A DNA stretch of 64,000 bases, from the NCBI GenBank assembly GCA_014905825.1, contig JACGCN010000077.1, forward strand, positions 1 to 64,000, in the 5' to 3' direction. Below the pieces are notes generated by a model, which saw nothing but the letters and a program-made list of their open reading frames with translations, was not told the origin of the DNA and did not search any database. Positions within the stretch are counted from its first letter, which is position 1. Every line of letters begins with the position of its first letter. Positions 57,220-64,000 of the stretch are shown here, piece after piece. The translations under genes were made by a program, and so were the position numbers. The DNA comes from Lyophyllum atratum. Its lineage: Eukaryota > Basidiomycota > Agaricomycetes > Agaricales > Lyophyllaceae.

Positions 57220-58707
57220 ATGCCCACAGTTAAGCTCGTTGTCATAGGCGCGTCTGGCGTTGGGAAGACTAGTCTGCGAGGCCAGGTATGTTCGAGGCTC
57301 TTTCAACCTCCGTAGCTTGACTTGACTTTGATTTTTTTTATCCTTTCAGTACATATCAGGACGCTTTTCGAATGGATACAGGGCGACTATTGGGGCTGAT
57401 TTTATCACAAAGACATTACCGCATCCCAGTGACCCAGCAGACACAGTGACTCTGCAGATATGGGTAAGCCATGCCTGTCGTACCCCGAAGTATTGCTCAT
57501 TAGGATTTGTACGTAGGATACAGCTGGGCAGGAAAGGTTCTCGAGTCTTTCGACAGCTTTCTTCCGGGGGGCAGATGCCGCCCTACTCATGTTCGACGTG
57601 AACACGCCTGAGACAATGACTGCGCTCACGAAGTGGTGGGCCGAGTTCCGGGAGCGGGCGCCGTTGGCGGACGAGGATATGGAGGACTATTGCTGCGTCG
57701 TAGTAGGAAACAAGATGGATCTGGCTGGGAGCGGGGGAAAGAGCGGAGAGCAACCTGTCTCGGAGGTCGAAGCACGACAATTTCTGGACAAGCTCGTGCC
57801 GGTGACCTCCAGGTCGCCCTCACCGACGTATGGCTTCCCCCTCCTAGAAGAACCACCAGAAGAAGAATCAGATGACGACCTGCTCGCGTCGTCTGTGAAT
57901 ACCATCCGCCCACCCGACACGCTGGAGTCTGACCAATCCAGTACCCGTCCGCCCCGGCCACCCTCCCCCCACCAAATGCGCTCCGACTCCATTGCCATCA
58001 TCCCCAACGGCAGCACCAACACCCACCACCAGCCAACACTCTCTCCCTCTCACTCCCCAAAACATCACCTGTCCAAATCCCGCTCCCGCTCCGCTTCCCA
58101 CTTCTACGGCGGCACAATGACCACAACTCACACGACACTAACAATATACCACACCCCCTCCTCCTCCCTCTTCGACGTCTTCCAATCCGCCCGCACCTCC
58201 CCCGAACCCTGGTCCTCCTCTTCTCACACCGCCACCTCCCCATCCTCATCCCCCTCCGCCTCCTCTTCCCCAAGCACGAGCACGTACCCCAGCATCCGCG
58301 GCCGGAGAGCAACAGCCCTATCCACCGGCAGCGCGAGCAGCGGGAGCGCAGCTACCATCACCCCCAGCCTCTTCGCGCGCGAACACACCGCGGGCCCCTC
58401 TTCGTCCCCCATCACGGAAGACCTAGACCCAGATCTTGCCCTCCAGCCCTTCGCGGTGCCCCTCCCGCCGCCGCCCGCCCGCGGGCCCAAGCTCTTCTTC
58501 ACGTCCGCCAAGACGGGGGACGGCGTGAGCGATGTGTTTGAGTACATCGCGCGGCGGGTCGTCAGGAGGTGGGAGTACGAGGAGCGGATCGAGGCAAGGC
58601 GGATGCATGTGAGGGAGGCGAGTGCGGCGGATACGATCCGTCTGGGGCTGGAAAGGAAAAAGGGGGTAGGGGTGGGGGCGGGTGTGGGGGCGTGTTGTGG
58701 AGCATGA
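57220..58707 (+). CDS. Rab7/Ypt7-like small GTPase with a large insertion
   Basis: Ras-superfamily GTPase, Rab7 branch, which acts in late endosome and vacuole fusion. Three exons: 57220-57285, 57350-57463, 57516-58707. G1 VVIGASGVGKTSL; switch I and G2 NGYRATIGADFITKTLP; G3 WDTAGQERFSSLSTAFFRGA; G4 VVVGNKMDL; G5 FFTSAKTGDGVSDVFEYIA. Between G4 (about 57709) and G5 (about 58504) canonical Rab7 has roughly 30 residues; here there are about 255. The extra segment is Ser/Pro/Thr-rich low complexity with the open reading frame maintained. The C-terminus ends CCGA, a CCXX-type geranylgeranylation motif recognised by Rab GGTase. The start ATG precedes the P-loop by eight codons, as expected. The Rab7 core is clear; whether this is the main Ypt7 or a second paralogue cannot be told from this window. 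Confidence 0.9.
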
Positions 58708-58959
58708 GTTTGTGGGCTGTGTATTTCTGGGACGTTTTTTATGCTTTTTTATTCGTCACTCTGGTTGTTTCGATTATCACTGGATCGCCTATATGTAAAT
58801 GAACACATAGTATTATACCGTCTTCATTCCCACTTCAACGACGCGCATTCGCACCTGCCAATCATAACGATCCGTGTATGTATATCCTTCGATAACCACA
58901 CAACGCCGCCTAATGATACAACAAAATCACATTGTTTACAAAGTCCACGACCACACCCG
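58708..58959. other. Short intergenic gap between convergent genes
   Basis: 3' flanks of the Rab7-like gene (+) and the Ubp14 gene (-); no gene seen. Confidence 0.5.
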
Positions 58960-61900
58960 TTATACCTTTTCAAAGAAATACAAGTACGCCAGCTTCTTCA
59001 ACTCCTTTACGCTCTCCTCGTCCGCCTTCACAACTTTCTCGTCATTGAACAGCACCCACCGATCACCGACTCTGACGTGCGCGACGTAGTGCCCTGAGTG
59101 GACGGACGGGCCCTTATGCGAGATGAACGCCTTCAGCTTGTATCGCGCGGGCACGTCCGTCGAACCTGGCGCCGTAGCGGGGGCGGGGGCCGCGTCAGCA
59201 CTAGAAGTGGCGGGAGGAGTCGTGTCCTCGCCCATGTCGCCGGGGTGGTTGAACAACCACTCGACCGCACGTTCTGCGTTTCCAGCCTAAACGGCACGAT
59301 CAGGTCAAGGTAAAGAAGGAGGAGGAATGGAAAGGAAAGGCGTACAGTCTCGCGAAGGGCTTTACGTGCCTGGGCAGGTGTAAAGCCCATATCAGCCAAC
59401 ATCCCAATCTGCTCCGGCGAAGGCTCTGGCACCGTGTTCGCGCCTGCCCCAGTGGCTGCAACCTGAATAGGAGCATCGATGTCTAAATTCCCTCATGAGT
59501 AACAGTTACATGCAAGGTCACGAAGCCAGAGAACGGACGCACCAGGGTCCTCCATATGGGCAAACAACCACTCCATCGCAGCCTCTGCGTCGCTGTTCCC
59601 CGTCGCGAGGAGCGCCTTCTGGCACTGGATCATTGGAAAGCCCATCCCTTCAAGCTGCGCCAAAGCGGCTGCGTTGAATTCGGGGAGTGCAGCAGCGGCT
59701 GGACGTTTCCAATCAGTTTTCGAAGGAAACAATGAGGATAATGGTGGGAGAAGTACGTACCAGGCGCCTCGTGGGGGAGCTCTGTCTCGGAAGCCTGCAA
59801 TCCGCGTCCGAGGTGGGGTTCTCCGAACTCGAGGACATCGTCGGGGGGCAGGACGACCGGAATATCTGTTCGGTCGGGTGGAATGAGTCTCGTTCTGGGA
59901 AGGATGGGCGAACGAAGGAGGAGGGGGACATACCAAGCTTCGAAGGTACCCAGTTTACGAGCTGGAACTTCTTCGCGTGCACGACCAACACCTCCGGGAA
60001 GGATGCGAACTTTGTCTGCCTGTACGTGAAATCATCAGAAGACAGCACACGAGAAGGAAAGTGAAGAAGTAGGGTCCACCTGAGCGCATGCACTGGCTTT
60101 GCACACGAGGGACACGCGTACTCCAGGGCTTCGGTGCCTAGGAGCGCCTCGAGGCACTCCCATAGCCGTACCTCCTCAAAGAGTACCCTCCCGTCCGCGT
60201 CTTTTCCCGCTTCTTTCGCGGGGACGGAAACGCTCACAACGTCCGCTGGGTCCACACGGTATCGCACCTTCCTGCACTCCGTGCATTGCAGTTTCTGTTC
60301 GAGCCCGAACGTAAACACCGCCGTCGCATCTGGGTCCGAATCAGTGACTTTGCAGGCTTGGGAACAGTGGAGGAACTCGTACCCTCCTCTGCTTGGTCTT
60401 TACGCCTATGCGCATCTCGACGAAGCACCGTGATGAGATGCGTGAAAAACTCCTCCGCATCCTGCTGTTTCATCGTCGCGAACTCCTCATGCCCTTTCCC
60501 AATAAGCGCCTTGAACCCAACGGGCCGGAGCCCGACCTGGAACACTGGCGTCGGCGACGGGTGCTGCAGCTCTGGTTCCATTGGCGAATGTACATAATTA
60601 GCTGGGTGTGAGTAGCGCCCGCTGAGGAGCCCGTCGGCGATTTTGTGCATCTGGCATTCGACACAGGCACCAGGCAGGGGCTCTGAACATATGATGGTGT
60701 GCGATTGGGCGAGGGTGAGGTAGCGGGATTGGAATGCGGGGAGGGAGAACAGAGTTTGAAGGACAGAGGCCATGTAGCAGCTGCACCGGCACCAATAGAT
60801 ATAAGGCAAGCGCGGTGCAAGACGAGTAAGAGATGCATTACCTGTTACCTAGATTGGCGAGCCCAGTGAGGCCGGGCCCGAACAGCGGTTCCAGAGCCTC
60901 GCCGTTGTCCCCTGTGAGGGAAAAGTCGTACTTGAGGTTGTGTTCGATTTGCTAATAGAAATTGGAGACTTAGTTTCGCGATGATAATAAGGGGGAAAAG
61001 GCAGACTCACGAGTTCAGTCATGCTCTTCTCGGTTTTGGAAAGTGTCTGTACGTTGATGCCGAACGTAGCCAGATGGGCAGAAAGCTCCGGATCGAGTTT
61101 TGCGTCGTTACAGATATAACAATAGACATCTGAGATTCCGTTCAGAACATTGAGCAGGTATGATAGGATAGTGGGAAAGGGTGCTTACCGGCGCTTCCCT
61201 CAGGCGTGATCGTTCCCAGCTTGACACTGACGCCGTGCCCAGTCGACTCAAAATGTGCCAAACCGTGCCCGTTGCCACCCAGCCCACCAAATTGCTGCCG
61301 CCCACATCCAAGAGAACCACACGTTAAGCATAGCCAGAGGTTCTCCTTGAGATCACACGACGAGCAATGGGCGAGACCTAATACGCGCCCATCAGACAAT
61401 GATCCCTAGATAAACTTCCAAGACGTACCTGAGGCGGGAATGTGACCAGTCGCTTGCTGGTGGAGCGCGAACGTGTGCTCGCAAGGCAGGATTTCTTCCT
61501 CCCAGGCGCTGACTTCGGATTGACGCGCAGAAGACATGGAATGCATTACACCATCCACCAGAGACCTGACCTATCGCTCTGATGAGACCAATATACACAA
61601 GAAGTAGGGTAGCGCACACCTTCAGATCCTTCACAGCCTCTGGAATCTCGAGCCCCTTCTCCGGATCACATGCCCAACATTTCACTACAGTGCTCGTCTC
61701 ATACTTGTCCTCCTCGCGATCTTCGACGATCGCGAGCTTCGTCATTTTCGCTGGTGGCTCTTCATCTTCGGCCTGTCAAATAGAAATGCCAACTAAGTGC
61801 AGTTCAGGATCTACATGAATCTGACTTACGCGCTTAGCCGAAGGCTTGAGCTTCCGTTTCACATTCAGCGTGAATTTGTGCCCAGATTTTTGGACGTGTG

Positions 61901-62142
61901 TTCGTGCATGATGTTTCGCGGGATCTGTACACCCTCCATTGAAACATGTTAGGCACACTTCAATACCGGCAGGGAGGTCCTAGAAACGCCAGAGATCTCG
62001 GTCAATCTTCCACTTAACTTGCGATCTGAAGTGAAATACACGCCTGCGAGTCGAAACACTGAGTACATTCTTCACGATTTACTGACTGCGATAGCCTTGG
62101 AGGCTGTAGACGCGATAGCTGGTCGAGATGGCTGCAGGTCAT
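58960..62142 (-). CDS. UBP14: Ubiquitin carboxyl-terminal hydrolase 14 (Ubp14/USP5, isopeptidase T)
   Basis: Deubiquitinase that disassembles free polyubiquitin chains; cytosolic and nuclear. The start at 62142 gives MTCSHLDQLSRLQPPR, then CTQCFDSQ, and across an intron DLPAGIEVCLTCFNGGC with PAKHHARTHVQKSGHKFTL. The ZnF-UBP domain follows: LAHCSSCDLKENLWLCLTCG, SLGCGRQQFGGLGGNGHGLA, HFESTGHGVSVKLGT. The catalytic Cys lies in NLGNSCYMASVLQTLFSLPA, joined across an intron at about 60770-60850. The USP domain continues through KQQDAEEFFTHLI, CTECRKVRYRVDPADVV and AKKFQLVNWVPSKL. Two UBA domains follow (LAQLEGMGFPMIQCQKAL; IGMLADMGFTPAQARKAL with AGNAERAVEWLFNHPGD), then the catalytic His in HSGHYVAHVRVGDRW. 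The stop at 58960-58962 follows YLYFFEKV. Domain order is exactly that of Ubp14. More than ten exons; borders by eye. Confidence 0.93.
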
Positions 62143-62662
62143 GGTGGTTGGAGAGCAAGAGCGCTTCGCTTCTGTATAGTCAGGTGATCGTAAGAACACA
62201 TCCTATCGAACTCTTATCTTATCACAGCCGGGACCACTTTTCAATTGCGAATTTGTGATGGTTTTTATGTTCCTTTCGTTGTCAATGTGCAGGGGCGTTT
62301 GGTATGCTTTCTTACCCCCCGTTGCCCCCCTCATGTTCGATAACTCACGTGTATGTCAGGACTATGTAGGATCCTCCCTAACCCGGATGACAGTGGTGTC
62401 ATTTCATTTCCCAAAACCGTCAGATTCGTGATGCGCGCTACTATGTCTACCAAGAGACATATTGGAAGTAGGGTTTGTCAGAATGAGTGTACGTTTTTTC
62501 TGTCTGGCAGGCTGAAAGAAACGACCTCGTGCGTGCCACGTTGCACGGAGACAGAAATATGACAGGTTGAATGGTTCGGGTCTTCCGAGACTGCTTCCAA
62601 ACTGCTTCGCTCAACCTCTGCACCTTCGCCCGCCCCCCTCATCGTGATCTACGACATCGACA
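62143..62662. other. Intergenic region between divergent genes
   Basis: Shared promoter region of UBP14 (-) and the DUF6535 gene (+). No gene supported. Confidence 0.5.
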
Positions 62663-64000
62663 ATGTCGGACCATATTTCAGACGAACACATACAGCACAG
62701 CGCTCATCCGGTAGAATCGTCGCCAATGTCGACAAAGTAACATCAGCGCTAATATTAGCGCCTATGATACAAACTAACGATTTGATTTCAGCACCTTAGT
62801 CGATCTTACCAGACTCATTCAGCACCAAAACCAGGTTATGCAGGATATGGCAGGTACGCGGTACCGTTTAGTGAACTCAACACATCCGCAAATCCGTTAA
62901 CCTGGTCGATAGACTCGTCCACAAGAGGCATGCGTGATCTGCTCGCTGTCCTCCGGAACATGGATGACAGACAGGCCGCGGCAACAGGTAAGTGTCCGCA
63001 ATTGGATGCTCCTTAGAACTTCTGCCAACGATGCTGGTACGGCCCAATCACAGCGTACCCTATGCAACCCATACCCCTTGTCGCAGCCACAAGCTCCAGT
63101 GCCTGGTCACCGCTGTTGCGATCACACTTAGAAAATATACAGCCCATGGTCGACCGATGGCGAGGGACTTTAGACACGTTGCTTGTTTTTGTGCGTTCAC
63201 CATTCGAGATTCTAAACAGCACGTAATGACTGTCAAGATTTTGACACTCGCTCTCAGGTCGCACTATTCTCAGCTATCGTCACCGCTTTCTTCATCCAGT
63301 CGTTGACAGGTCTTTCCGAAAACACTGGGAAGCGGACGAACGAGCTTCTCGCAAACCTGACCGATATTATCATCATGCTCCGCGGTGCTGATGCCACTGT
63401 TCTCGACTTCACTCCTGCCATCCCGTTTAAACCCCAATCTAGTGACGTCCGCCTAAATTTCTACTGGTCGGTTTCTCTAATTCTCAGTGTAAGTTGCACA
63501 TATGAGCAACTTAAATCCATCTAACGAGGTATTGTTACCCAGGTCTCCATCGCATCCCTTACGATGACGATCCGCGGATACGTTGCGAGGATAACACGCT
63601 CTCGCTACACCAATGCGCGCAAGAAGCTCGTAGACTTTCACCTACGCTGGGAACCGACAAAGAACCTTCTCGTTCCTGCCGTAGAAGTCCTTCCGCAGCT
63701 ATTGATTGCTCCGATTATGCTCTTTGTCGTAGGCTTACTCGACACTCTGTTGTCCCTATCCCTGCCAATATCCATCCAAGTTTTGCCCATTCTCGCTGCC
63801 GGCATTATTTCGTGTGTTTTCGCTGTGGCCGTTGGCGCGTATACTTTATACACCGTCATACATGGATGCGTCAATCCTTCGCGATCCCCATTCCAATCCG
63901 CTCTTGCCTCTTGGTTATCCTCCCTCGCGTTCCGTGATCAAAGCCGGTACTTGGATGCGATTCGCCCGTCCAGTAGGGACGATTTGGCGAACGGTCATGC
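62663..64000 (+). CDS. DUF6535 membrane protein, 5' part (truncated by window edge)
   Basis: Agaricomycete-specific family of multi-pass membrane proteins, function unknown. The start at 62663 gives MSDHISDEHIQHSAHPVESS, then short spliced exons: TLVDLTRLIQHQNQVMQDMA, DSSTRGMRDLLAVLRNMDD, AYPMQPIPLVAATSSSAW. Next come LENIQPMVDRWRGTLDTLLV, then VALFSAIVTAFFIQSLTGL, the hydrophobic segment that defines the DUF6535 N-terminal helix. FYWSVSLILSVSIASLTMTI forms helix two, and the large final exon has LLIAPIMLFVVGLLDTLL and ISIQVLPILAAGIISCVFAV, then VGAYTLYTVIHGC as further helices. The frame runs open to the right edge of the window (RPSSRDDLANGH), so the C-terminal part is outside. All junctions used are GT-AG and keep the frame. 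Confidence 0.8.

Overview
The window is nuclear DNA from a filamentous basidiomycete, most likely an Agaricomycete. The evidence is dense GT-AG introns of about 45-70 nt, exons often under 200 nt, and families typical of mushroom-forming fungi: DUF6534 and DUF6535 membrane proteins, an HGDLKG-type TKL kinase, AA3 GMC oxidoreductases and P450s. Almost every gene had to be assembled by hand from several exons. Start, stop and exon borders are by-eye splice predictions; genes given as one span contain introns.

Left third (1-25 kb): a GATOR2/SEACAT subunit WDR24/Rtc1 (+) carrying an apparent 1-nt frameshift; an aldo-keto reductase (+); a small two-exon secreted protein (-) with three copies of a CxPWEWWC octapeptide; a repeat-rich zone at 9.2-10.9 kb holding decayed duplicated exons; a secreted GMC oxidoreductase (+); a doubtful multi-TM gene at 14.9-16.3 kb; another degenerate repeat zone; a calmodulin-dependent protein kinase (+); and a DUF6534 membrane protein (-).

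Middle third (25-45 kb): a cytochrome P450 (+), a gene-poor 5.2 kb stretch, retromer subunit VPS29 (+), a truncated 7TM receptor fragment, a GPI-type fasciclin protein (-), a small secreted propeller/lectin-like protein (-), an unrecognised single-exon membrane protein (+), an F-box/LRR-like protein (-) and a single-pass membrane protein with beta-sandwich-like ectodomain (-).

Right third (45-64 kb): a 3.4 kb gene-poor stretch, autophagy protease ATG4 (+) with a long acidic C-terminal extension, a two-kinase fusion (+; TKL kinase joined in one open frame to a PAK/STE20-type domain with an NFS instead of DFG motif), a Rab7-like GTPase (+) with a roughly 220-residue insertion, ubiquitin isopeptidase Ubp14/USP5 (-), and the 5' part of a DUF6535 membrane protein (+) cut by the window edge.

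Several housekeeping genes here (WDR24, VPS29, ATG4, Rab7-like) act around the vacuole, autophagy and TORC1, but no operon-like organisation is implied. The most unusual items are the TKL-PAK pseudokinase fusion and the PWEWWC repeat peptide.
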